Below are positions 43,471 to 51,304 of a stretch of DNA of 64,000 nt, one piece after another. Made by a program: the position numbers and the translations under genes. Source of the DNA: JAGQIB01 sp041393395 (lineage in GTDB: Bacteria; ARS69); the NCBI GenBank assembly GCA_041393395.1, contig JAWKKG010000002.1:496001-560000 (forward strand), given 5' to 3'. The notes under the pieces were generated by a model, which was not told the origin of the DNA, ran no database searches, and was given only the letters and a program-made list of their open reading frames with translations. Numbering within the stretch: the stretch's first letter is position 1; every line of letters begins with the position of its first letter.

Positions 43471-45054
43471 CTACGGGTTCGTCGCCGCGCCGCCGTTCGC
43501 ATCCGCGTGCGGGAGCACGAACTCCAGCACGCGCACGTCGTCGGGCTGGCCCAGCGTGCGCGCGAGCGTGAACACGGGCGATCCGGAGCCCTCGGCTGCG
43601 GGCGGCGCGGGCGCGACTCCCGCGACTCCCGTCACGCCACGGTAGACCGTGGCCAGCGCTTCCGGGTTCAGCACGCGCGCGCGCGCGCCCGCGGACGACT
43701 GCTCGGGCGGCGGCAGTCGCGCCAGCTCGCGCTCGAAGTCGCGCAGCGGCTCGCGCGTGGCGACGACGAGGAACGTCTCGCTGCCGGCGGCGCCCAGAGT
43801 CCAGGCCACCGGCCGGTCCCCACCGGTGGGCGTGCCGGGCAGGACGACCCGTCCGGGCGGCAACGGATTCTGTTGCTCGTAGCCCGGCAGCGGGAACAAC
43901 AGCGCGTGCGAGCCGAGGTCGTCCTGGTTCAACACGTAGACCCAGGCCTTGGAGTCGAGCTCGAGCTCGAGCTGCAGGAGATCGCCGGCGCGCACCGGCT
44001 CGCCGGAGTCGAGACGTTCGAACGGACCGTCGCCGCGCAGGAGCGTGGCGTGCACGGAGAGCGGTTCGGTGCGGGTGACCTGCAGGAACGCGACGACGGC
44101 CGCGGCCAGCATCACTCCCGTGGTGAGGATCGCGGCGAACGGAGGCCGGCGGCTCGGTCGCGCGGGCGCGGACATCGGGGCGCGGAGACCCGGCGCCGCG
44201 AACTCACGCAGCGCGGCGGAGAGTGCGGCGGCGGACGGACGCGCCGCGGGATCGTCGGCGACGGCGCGGGTCAGGAGCGGAGCGAGCGAGGGCGGGGGAG
44301 TCGGCAGCAGCTCTCCGAGCATCACGCCGAGCGCATAGACGTCCGCGGCGGGCGTGGGGAGGCCACCGCCCACGCGCTCGGGGGCGAGGTACGCGGGCGT
44401 GCCGGTGACGCGTCCCCCGGGCGTCGAGCCTCCGTAGCCGCCGGCGCCGAAGTCCACGAGCACCGGCCGGTCCTGCTTCGCGAGCACGACGTTCTGAGGC
44501 TTCACGTCGCCGTGGGCCACGCCGACCGCGTGGACGGCGGCCAGGGCATCGGCGAGTTCGGATCCGATGCGGGCCGCCTCGCCGACCGGGAGGTCCGGCT
44601 CCGCCGACCGTCGCTCGGCGAGCGTGGGGCCCTCGATCAGCTCCATCAGCAGTCCGGCGCGGTCGCCCCGCACCTCGGCCGCCAGCACGCGCGCCACGCC
44701 GGGGTGGGAGACCTTCGCGAGCAGGCGCCCTTCCTCGAGCAGGCGGCCGCCGTCGTCTTCGTGCAGCAGCTTCAGCGCGACCTGGCGGTGCAGCGATTCG
44801 TCCCACGCACGCCACACGCTGCCGAACGCCCCGCCGCCCAGTCGTTCGAGCCGAAGGCACGGTCCCCAGCGAAGGATCTCTTCCGGACCACTCCCCGGGT
44901 CCTGACGTCCCGCCTGCCGGATGCGGGAGAGCGCCATGAGGTTCTTCACGAGCGAGTCACCGAGCTCTCCGCTGGCCGTACCGGCCTCGCCCTCGGCGAA
45001 CGGCAGACCGTCGCTGATCGATTCCGCGATTCGCTCGAGGGGATCACGATCCAT
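43471..45054 (-). CDS. Ser/Thr protein kinase with membrane anchor and DUF4384-like C-terminal domain
   Basis: A 527-residue membrane kinase. The N-terminal kinase domain (about 63-290) has a P-loop GGGAFGSVW, Lys95 (VALKLL), HGDVKPQNVV (Asp183) and DFG (Asp201). HGD replaces the common HRD, a change also found in some active kinases. A membrane helix spans about 307-325 (AAILTTGVMLAAAVVAFL). The extracellular part (about 345-420) resembles DUF4384 (AGDLLQLELELDSKAWVYVLNQ...LFPLPGYEQQNPLPPG), with a low-complexity tail. ATG 45054 follows AAGGAG and overlaps the ECF sigma gene by 11 bases. Probably works with that sigma factor. Confidence 0.9.
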   Translation of the reverse strand: MDRDPLERIAESISDGLPFAEGEAGTASGELGDSLVKNLMALSRIRQAGRQDPGSGPEEILRWGPCLRLERLGGGAFGSVWRAWDESLHRQVALKLLHEDDGGRLLEEGRLLAKVSHPGVARVLAAEVRGDRAGLLMELIEGPTLAERRSAEPDLPVGEAARIGSELADALAAVHAVGVAHGDVKPQNVVLAKQDRPVLVDFGAGGYGGSTPGGRVTGTPAYLAPERVGGGLPTPAADVYALGVMLGELLPTPPPSLAPLLTRAVADDPAARPSAAALSAALREFAAPGLRAPMSAPARPSRRPPFAAILTTGVMLAAAVVAFLQVTRTEPLSVHATLLRGDGPFERLDSGEPVRAGDLLQLELELDSKAWVYVLNQDDLGSHALLFPLPGYEQQNPLPPGRVVLPGTPTGGDRPVAWTLGAAGSETFLVVATREPLRDFERELARLPPPEQSSAGARARVLNPEALATVYRGVTGVAGVAPAPPAAEGSGSPVFTLARTLGQPDDVRVLEFVLPHADANGGAATNP

Positions 45055-45649
45055 GATCCATCTCCTTCGCGAGCTTCACGAGGGCGCGGCTCACCTTCAT
45101 GCGTGCCGCGTGCGCGGAGGCGCTGCCGATCATGCCGGCGATGTCGCCGTAGTCGAGATCCAGTTCCACGCGCGCGATGATCGCTTCTCGATCGGAGTCC
45201 GACAGGCGCAGCAGCGCCGTTTCGTAGCGGTCCACCATTTCCCGTCCCACGACTTCCTCCAGCGGGGAGTGGAACGGATCGCGCGGTTCGTCCACCGCGT
45301 CCATCACGCGCTCCCCGACGTCTCGCCGGCGGATCTGATCCCGGATGCGGTTCATCACCGCCTGCCGCAGGTAGGCGAAGAAGGAGCCGCGATGCTCCGG
45401 ACGAAAACTCTCGAGACGCTTGATCGTCTGGACGAGCGCGTCCTGCACCAGATCCTCGGTGTCCGTGAGGCCGCGCGCGCCGGCGGGAAGCCGACCCGAG
45501 GCCCAGCGGTGCAACCGCGGTCGCAGACGCTCGCACAGGCGATTCAGTGCGCGATCATCCCCGCCTTGCGCCCGGTCGAGCAGGTAGGCCGTGGTTTCCC
45601 CGGTCGGCGGGGCAGGGCCCTCGCCGCGCGGATCGGAATGGAAGCTCAT
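45044..45649 (-). CDS. ECF-like sigma factor
   Basis: A 201-residue sigma factor with region 2 (LNRLCERLRPRLHRWASGRLP, TEDLVQDALVQTIKRLESF) and region 4 (LLRLSDSDREAIIARVELDLDYGDIAGMIG...AARMKVSRALVKLAKEM). A long N-terminal tail is Pro- and Gly-rich. Its last codons overlap the start of the kinase gene, repeating the sigma-then-kinase order of the 30195-30770/27479-30139 pair. ATG 45649 has only a weak ribosome site. The regulated genes are not evident from the window. Confidence 0.9.
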   Translation of the reverse strand: MSFHSDPRGEGPAPPTGETTAYLLDRAQGGDDRALNRLCERLRPRLHRWASGRLPAGARGLTDTEDLVQDALVQTIKRLESFRPEHRGSFFAYLRQAVMNRIRDQIRRRDVGERVMDAVDEPRDPFHSPLEEVVGREMVDRYETALLRLSDSDREAIIARVELDLDYGDIAGMIGSASAHAARMKVSRALVKLAKEMDHGS

Positions 45650-45732
45650 GGCCCGGATCCTACCATCCGGTCGCTCCGGCGAGGTCCTTCGATCGCCGTC
45701 TCGTCCGGGTTAACGCGCGAGCGGGCCGGGTT

Positions 45733-46722
45733 TCACACCCCGGACTCGCGGGGATCGACGCCGGGCGGATCCGGGAGCGTGGTCGGGAGCTGGAACACCG
45801 AGGTCGGATTGGATTCGCAGGGGAGGACCTGCGTCCCGGCGGTCCCGGCGACGATGCGCTCGATGTCGTCGAGGGCGCCGATCGCGGCCCGCTTGCCGGT
45901 CACCTCCGCGAACCAGCACGCGGCCACGACCTTGGGTCCCATCGAGCCCGCGGGGAAACCGCCGGCCTTGAGATCCTGGTACGACGTCTCCCGGATCGGC
46001 GCGGCGTCGGGCGTGCCGAAGTCGCGGTACACCGCGTCGACGTCGGTCGCCATCACGTACAGATCGGCTTCGAGCTCGCGGGCGAGGAGTGCACTCGCGA
46101 GGTCCTTGTCGACCACGACCTCGACGCCGCGGAGCTTGCCGTTGCCGTCGTACATCGTGGGGATGCCGCCGCCGCCGGTGCAGATGACGATCGTGCCCTG
46201 TTCCAGCAGCCATCGGATCGGGCGGATCTCGAAGATACGTCGGGGCAGCGGGGAAGGCACCACGCGTCGCCACTTGTTCCCGTCCTGCTTCACGGTCCAC
46301 CCGTGCTTCGCCGCCATCGCGTCGGCGTCGGCCTTCTCGTAAACGGGCCCGATGAACTTCGTGGGGTTCGCGAACGCGGGATCGTCGGCGTGAACCTCCA
46401 CCATCGTGAGCACGCTCGCGAACGGCTGCTCGAACGGGAGAATGTTGCCGAGCTCCTGCTCGATCAGGTAGCCGATCATGCCCTCGGTCTGGGCGCCGAG
46501 TACGTCGAGCGGATACGGATCCACGTCCTGATAGGCCGCCGCCTGCAGCGCGAGGAGGCCGACCTGCGGTCCGTTGCCGTGCGAGATGACGAGCTCGTTC
46601 CCGGCCGCGAGCGGCGCGAGCGCGACCGCCGCCGCCCGCACGTTGCCGCGTTGCACGGTGGCGGTCATCGGCTCCCCTCGCCGCAGGAGCGCATTCCCGC
46701 CGAGCGCCACGACGATCCTCAT
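45733..46722 (-). CDS. arcC: carbamate kinase
   Basis: A 329-residue enzyme that turns carbamoyl phosphate and ADP into ATP, CO2 and ammonia, the ATP-yielding step of arginine fermentation. Motifs: IVVALGGNALLRRGE (N-terminal amino-acid-kinase loop), ISHGNGPQVGLLALQ, VICTGGGGIPTMYD and VVVDKDLASALLA, plus ATDVDAVYRDFG and GSMGPKVVAAC. ATG 46722 follows GGAGGGTAC. It is the last gene of the arcA-arcB-arcC operon. Slightly longer than the usual 310 residues because of a C-terminal extension (QLPTTLPDPPGVDPRESGV). Confidence 0.96.
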   Translation of the reverse strand: MRIVVALGGNALLRRGEPMTATVQRGNVRAAAVALAPLAAGNELVISHGNGPQVGLLALQAAAYQDVDPYPLDVLGAQTEGMIGYLIEQELGNILPFEQPFASVLTMVEVHADDPAFANPTKFIGPVYEKADADAMAAKHGWTVKQDGNKWRRVVPSPLPRRIFEIRPIRWLLEQGTIVICTGGGGIPTMYDGNGKLRGVEVVVDKDLASALLARELEADLYVMATDVDAVYRDFGTPDAAPIRETSYQDLKAGGFPAGSMGPKVVAACWFAEVTGKRAAIGALDDIERIVAGTAGTQVLPCESNPTSVFQLPTTLPDPPGVDPRESGV

Positions 46723-46789
46723 GTACCCTCCACGAAAGGCGGCGCCGGGCCCGGAGGCACCGACGCCGGTTTTCCGTTCCCGCGAGCGG

Positions 46790-47791
46790 CTACGCGCCGA
46801 GCGTCGCCACCATCACCGCCTTGATCGTATGGACCCGGTTCTCGGCCTCGTCCCACACGACGGACGCGCGCGACTCGAAGACGTCTTCGGTCACTTCCAT
46901 CCCGTCGAGATCGAACTTCTCGCCGATCTTGCGACCCACTTCGGTGTCGCGATTGTGGAACGCGGGCAGGCAGTGCAGGAATTTCACCTCGGGATTCCCC
47001 GAGAGCTCCATGGCCTTCGCATTCACCTGGTAGGGCCGGAGCAGCTCGATCCGCTCCTTCCACTTGTCGTCCGACTCGCCCATCGAGACCCAGACGTCCG
47101 TTTCCAGGAAATCGGCTCCGCGGACGCCTTCCTTCACGTCTTCCGTGAGCGTGATCCGGGCGCCGGTCTCGGCCGCGATCTCGCGACACTGCTTCACGAG
47201 GGCGTCGATCGGCCAGCAGGCCTTGGGGGCGGCGAGCCGGACGTCCATCCCGAGCTTCGCTCCGATGACCAGGAGGGAGTTGCCCATGTTGTTGCGGGCG
47301 TCGCCGAGGTAGCAGAAGGCCATCCGCTTCACCGGCTTGTCGCAGTGCTCCATCATGGTCTGGACGTCGGCGAGGACCTGGGTGGGATGGTACTCGTCGG
47401 TCAGACCGTTCCAGACCGGAACGCCGGCCCAGCGGGCGAGCTCCTCCACGATCGCCTGGCCGTGTCCGCGGTACTCGATTCCGTCGTACATGCGACCGAG
47501 GACGCGGGCCGTGTCCTTCATCGTTTCCTTGTAGCCGATGTGCGAACCGGAGGGCCCGAGGTACGTCACGTGCGCGCCCTGATCGTGGGCGGCGACCTCG
47601 AACGCGCAGCGAGTGCGGGTGGAGGCCTTCTCGAAGATCAGCGCGATGTTCTTGCCGGTGAGCCGCGGCTGTTCCGTGCCGGCGTACTTCGCGCTCTTGA
47701 GGTCGCGCGCGAGCTGAAGCAGGTGGAGGATCTCCTCGGGTGAGAAGTCGAGGAGCTTCAGGAAGCTTCGCTGGCGCAGGTTCACGGGCAT
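46790..47791 (-). CDS. arcB: ornithine carbamoyltransferase (catabolic position)
   Basis: A 333-residue transferase interconverting citrulline plus phosphate with ornithine plus carbamoyl phosphate. Carbamoyl-phosphate loop EKASTRTRCAFEV (STRTR), HPTQVLADVQTM, DARNNMGNSL and HCLPAFHNRDTEVG are all intact, the last (HCLP) being the ornithine-side motif. ATG 47791 follows AGAGGAGTCCCC. Position between arcA and arcC supports the catabolic role; the sequence alone cannot exclude a biosynthetic (ArgF) role, so the symbol rests on context. Confidence 0.95.
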   Translation of the reverse strand: MPVNLRQRSFLKLLDFSPEEILHLLQLARDLKSAKYAGTEQPRLTGKNIALIFEKASTRTRCAFEVAAHDQGAHVTYLGPSGSHIGYKETMKDTARVLGRMYDGIEYRGHGQAIVEELARWAGVPVWNGLTDEYHPTQVLADVQTMMEHCDKPVKRMAFCYLGDARNNMGNSLLVIGAKLGMDVRLAAPKACWPIDALVKQCREIAAETGARITLTEDVKEGVRGADFLETDVWVSMGESDDKWKERIELLRPYQVNAKAMELSGNPEVKFLHCLPAFHNRDTEVGRKIGEKFDLDGMEVTEDVFESRASVVWDEAENRVHTIKAVMVATLGA

Positions 47792-47847
47792 GGGGACTCC
47801 TCTCGGGCGGCGAATGAAGGGCGACGGCTCGGGCGCCGCCGCCGCGC

Positions 47848-47866
47848 GCCCGCCGCCAGGGCGGGC
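47848..47866 (-). other. hairpin in the arcA-arcB spacer
   Basis: GCCCGCC (47848-47854) pairs with GGCGGGC (47860-47866), just after the arcA stop in the 77-bp spacer before arcB. It could protect or cap the arcA part of the mRNA, or weakly terminate; there is no T-run. Confidence 0.4.
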
Positions 47867-47868
47867 TG

Positions 47869-49134
47869 CTACACGGGATCTCGCAGCAAGGGACAGGTCA
47901 TGCAGTGACCACCTCCTCGACCCTTGCCGAGCTCGGAACCGTCGATCGGGAGGACCTCCACCCCGGCGTCGCGGATCTTCGCGTTGGTGTGCTCGTTGCG
48001 CGCGTAGGAGATCACGACCCCGGGCTCGATCGCCACGACGTTGTTCGCGTCGTCCCACTGCTCGCGCATCGCCTGCGTGTCGTCGCCGCCGGTCGTGATC
48101 ACCCGGAGCCGCTTCACGCCGACCGCGTCGGCCACGGCTTCCAGCAGACTCGGCTCCTGCGTCACGTCGAGCTCACCTTCCGCGTCGCCCGGCCGCAGGC
48201 TGAAGGCCTGGATCTGGTGCACGACTTCGGGATAGATCGTGACCGCGTCTCGATCCAGGAACGTGAACACGGTGTCGAGATGCATGTGCGCGCGGTCCTT
48301 GGTCATCGAGCAGGCGATCACGCGATCCGCGGCTCCGTTCCGGAACAGGGACTGCGCGAGGAGCTCGGCCATCCGGGCCGTGGTGCGCTCGCTCAGTCCC
48401 ACCAGCACGGTGCCGTTGCCGATCGGCATGACGTCGCCGCCCTCGAGAGACGACTGGCCGAAGCTCCGGGTCTCGAGGCCGCCGAGCGGATCGATGGCCG
48501 GATACCAAAGCCGGAATCGCGCGCGCTTGAACATCGGATGGAATTTGTAGATCGTGGCGACGTTGATCACCTCGAGGTGCCGCGCCGACCAGAACATCGG
48601 ATTGAGACTCACTCCGCCGTAGATCCAGCTCGAGGAGTCCCGCGTGTACATCGTGTTCGGCAGCGGGCGCAGGACGAAGTCGTGGTCGTGCCCGGCGCGA
48701 CCCGTCAGCGTGTGGGACAGGTCCATGCCGCGGGTGCGAAGCTCCGCCTTCGTGATCCCGGCGATCAGGTGCTGGGCGAGATCCTGCGGAGACTCCTCCG
48801 CAAGCGCGGCCCGGACGTCCGGCAACGCGCCCGGCCCCACGGTGTGCTCGGTGACCACGAGTCCCAGGACGTGCCGCCGGGCCTCCTCGGTGGCGAGCGC
48901 CTCCTCGAGCAGATCGCCCAGGAGGTAAACCTCGACTCCGCGCTCGCGCATGATCTGCACGAACTCGTCGTGCTGCTCCCGGGCGCGCCGCACCCAGATC
49001 ACGTCGTCGAACAGGAGGTCGTCGTGGTTCTTGGGGGTGAGACGCCGGAGCTCCAGGCCGGGGCGATGGACGAGCACGCGGCGCAGACGGCCGATCTCGG
49101 ATCCGACCCAGAAGCTCGGCTTGGCATCCGTCAT
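47869..49134 (-). CDS. arcA: arginine deiminase
   Basis: A 421-residue guanidino hydrolase converting arginine to citrulline and ammonia, the first step of the arginine deiminase pathway. Motifs: VGSEIGRLRRVLVHRPG, PLPNTMYTRDSSSWI, the SLEGGDVMPIGNGTVLVG substrate loop (EGGD), MHLDTVFTFLD (HLDT), and the nucleophile Cys in GGGHCMTCPLLRDP. ATG 49134 follows GGGGAGCGC. It heads the arcA-arcB-arcC operon. No arginine/ornithine antiporter (ArcD) or regulator lies in the window. The pathway offers ATP and acid resistance under low oxygen. Confidence 0.97.
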   Translation of the reverse strand: MTDAKPSFWVGSEIGRLRRVLVHRPGLELRRLTPKNHDDLLFDDVIWVRRAREQHDEFVQIMRERGVEVYLLGDLLEEALATEEARRHVLGLVVTEHTVGPGALPDVRAALAEESPQDLAQHLIAGITKAELRTRGMDLSHTLTGRAGHDHDFVLRPLPNTMYTRDSSSWIYGGVSLNPMFWSARHLEVINVATIYKFHPMFKRARFRLWYPAIDPLGGLETRSFGQSSLEGGDVMPIGNGTVLVGLSERTTARMAELLAQSLFRNGAADRVIACSMTKDRAHMHLDTVFTFLDRDAVTIYPEVVHQIQAFSLRPGDAEGELDVTQEPSLLEAVADAVGVKRLRVITTGGDDTQAMREQWDDANNVVAIEPGVVISYARNEHTNAKIRDAGVEVLPIDGSELGKGRGGGHCMTCPLLRDPV

Positions 49135-49404
49135 CGAAGCGCTCCCCGAACCGCGGACTTCCCCGGGGGGGTCCGCAGAGATCCAGCGTGGAATTCTACA
49201 GGAGTCCCTGCCCGGTGTCATCGGGGCGGCCCCGGAGGCCGATCGTCGGGCATCGCTCGCCCATGAGCGCCTCACCCGGCACCGAACGGCTCGTTCCCCG
49301 CGGCGCATTCCTGGCGTGTCGGGGGGGCGTCGCGGTACAATCGGAGGTGCCGCTCCCCCTCACGACCGTCACACCCACTGGATCCCGCCGGGGGCTCAAC
49401 GAAC

Positions 49405-50835
49405 ATGCGGCGACTCCTCGCCATCGTTCCGATCGTCCTGCCGGCCGCCATCCTGGCTCTGGGCTCGGCGCTCGGTCCGACGCCCGCGTCCGCGGCTCCC
49501 CGCTGGGGCGAGCAGCCGGCCGCGCCTCCCCCCGCGAGTCCGCCGCCCGCGACGACCGGGGAAGGCGTGTTCGTGCCGCTGCAGGCGTTCGTCGACGCCG
49601 TGTGGTTCGCGGCCGGTCTGCAGGTCGTGGATCCGATCGATCCCGAGTTCGGCGGGATCGCAGAGGGCGAGGGCGACAGTCTCGGCGTCGTCGTCCAGAC
49701 GGACAACACCTCCCAGGCGGTCTGGGCGTTCTCGCGGTACCGGAGCTTCACCGGGGACACCACGATCGATCCGTGGCTCGAGCGGGCGTGGACCTACGTG
49801 AACGCCCATCCCGCGTACGACGAGGAGGGCCCCGAGACCACCCGGCAAGGCTACTACCGGATCTACAACTGTGCGTGGGCGCTGATCTCCTCCCTGGAGT
49901 ACGTGCAGGCCACGGGTGACAGCGCGAACATGGCGTACTCCGATAGTTGCGCGAACTATCTCTCCACCCACACGCTCGACGTCATCGGCAACGAGGGCTT
50001 CTACGATCGCGTGAATCCCCCGGTGCTCGGTCTCGCGGCGGGGGCGCTCCGCGCCTACGGCGAGGCGACGCAGGACTCGCTCTGGCTCGCGAAGTCCGTG
50101 GCTCGCGGCCAGCGCGTCCGGGAGTGGATCGAGGCGGACCCGGCGATCCTCGGCGTGGAGGAGTGGGCGGTCTCGGGTGGCGCCGCCATGTGGGGGACGC
50201 TCGAGTCCTGGTTCCGCGAGTACCCGCAAGACGAGGCGGCGTGGCTCGCGACCTACGCGCCGCTCATGGACACGTTCGCGAATCCGGGCGTGTTCGAGAA
50301 TGCCTGGCAGTGCTGGTACGCGCTGGCGGCGGATCGGATCGCCGAATCCACGGGCGACCCGCAGTGGACTGTCGTGCACGAAGGGCTCGTGAGTTACCTG
50401 CTCCAGTTCGACACCGACGCCGACGGCGGCATTCCGGCGAACCCCGCCGATCCCGACACGCTCGATCAGTCCTGGGTCACGACGAACCTCGTGTTCAGCG
50501 GGCTGTCGCGCCTGCTGGACCATGCGCTCGACGTTCCGGAGCCGGGAGTCGAGCCGCGAATCGTGCGCTGGCTGAGTGCTCGCCCGAATCCCTTCACGGT
50601 CGCGAGCACGATCTCGTTCCGCGTCGACTCGCCGCACGACGTGCGGGTGGACGTCGTCGACGTGACCGGGCGCCGGGTCGCACGCGTGTTCGAGGGGAGA
50701 TCCGTTTCCGGCCGGCGCGACGTGTCCTGGTCCGGAACGGACGACGCCGGACGACCGCTGCCGTCCGGCGTCTATTTCGTTCGCGTTTCCGCCGGCGGCG
50801 AGCGCCACGGACTGCGCGTCGTGCGGATCCGTTAG
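49405..50835 (+). CDS. secreted alpha/alpha-toroid-like protein with C-terminal sorting module
   Basis: A 476-residue exported protein. A signal peptide (LLAIVPIVLPAAILALGSAL) and Pro/Ala-rich linker precede a helical region (about 55-380) with repeated aromatic pairs (WLERAWTYVNAHPAYDEEG, YNCAWALISSLEYVQATGD, AAMWGTLESWFREYPQ). This pattern is expected of a six-hairpin or prenyltransferase-like toroid; a glycan-degrading role is possible but no catalytic motif is clear. The last 80 residues are a FlgD-like/Por module (SARPNPFTVASTISF, VDVVDVTGRRVA, WSGTDDAGRPLPSG, VYFVRVS). ATG 49405 is preceded by GGGGG at moderate distance. Confidence 0.75.
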   Translation: MRRLLAIVPIVLPAAILALGSALGPTPASAAPRWGEQPAAPPPASPPPATTGEGVFVPLQAFVDAVWFAAGLQVVDPIDPEFGGIAEGEGDSLGVVVQTDNTSQAVWAFSRYRSFTGDTTIDPWLERAWTYVNAHPAYDEEGPETTRQGYYRIYNCAWALISSLEYVQATGDSANMAYSDSCANYLSTHTLDVIGNEGFYDRVNPPVLGLAAGALRAYGEATQDSLWLAKSVARGQRVREWIEADPAILGVEEWAVSGGAAMWGTLESWFREYPQDEAAWLATYAPLMDTFANPGVFENAWQCWYALAADRIAESTGDPQWTVVHEGLVSYLLQFDTDADGGIPANPADPDTLDQSWVTTNLVFSGLSRLLDHALDVPEPGVEPRIVRWLSARPNPFTVASTISFRVDSPHDVRVDVVDVTGRRVARVFEGRSVSGRRDVSWSGTDDAGRPLPSGVYFVRVSAGGERHGLRVVRIR

Positions 50836-50845
50836 GCGGCCCGCG

Positions 50846-51187
50846 CTACTTCGCGAGCGCCTTCAGGGCTTCGTCTTCCGAGTCGTAGACTTCCATCATC
50901 GTCACGAGCTTCGTGACCTGGAACAGCGTGAGCACGCGCTCGTTCAGACGGCACATCGCGATCCGGCCGCCCTCGCGCTCGAAGCGGGTCTTCGTGGTGA
51001 CGAGGATGCCGAGGCCCGTACTCGCGATCCACTTGACCTTCTCGAGGTTCAGCAGGAGCTTGCGGCCCCCGTTGCCGGCGATCTCGGTCGCGAGCTCGAG
51101 GAGCTTCTGGTTCTCGGGACCGCCGTACATCTCGCCGGAGATTTCGAGGATCGAGACGTCGCCCGCCTCGCGCTGCTTGATCTTCAA
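50846..51187 (-). CDS. STAS-domain protein (anti-sigma factor antagonist-like)
   Basis: A 113-residue STAS domain: LKIKQREAGDVSILEISGEM, LLLNLEKVKWIASTGLGIL and IAMCRLNERVLTLFQVTKL. The likely phosphorylated residue lies in ASTGLG, matching SpoIIAA-type proteins. TTG 51187 is chosen because AGGAGA lies six bases upstream; a GTG two codons earlier sits too close to that site. No kinase or phosphatase partner is adjacent. It is convergent with the toroid-like protein gene, with 10 bp between stops. Confidence 0.85.
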   Translation of the reverse strand: MKIKQREAGDVSILEISGEMYGGPENQKLLELATEIAGNGGRKLLLNLEKVKWIASTGLGILVTTKTRFEREGGRIAMCRLNERVLTLFQVTKLVTMMEVYDSEDEALKALAK

Positions 51188-51304
51188 TTCCACTCTCCTG
51201 GGATCACGGAAACCGGGCGAGAGAATCCCACATTCCGGCGCGGGAGTCCACGCCCGCGGCCGGCGTCGCACCGGCCGCGGGGGGAGTCGCCTCGCGGGCC
51301 GCGC

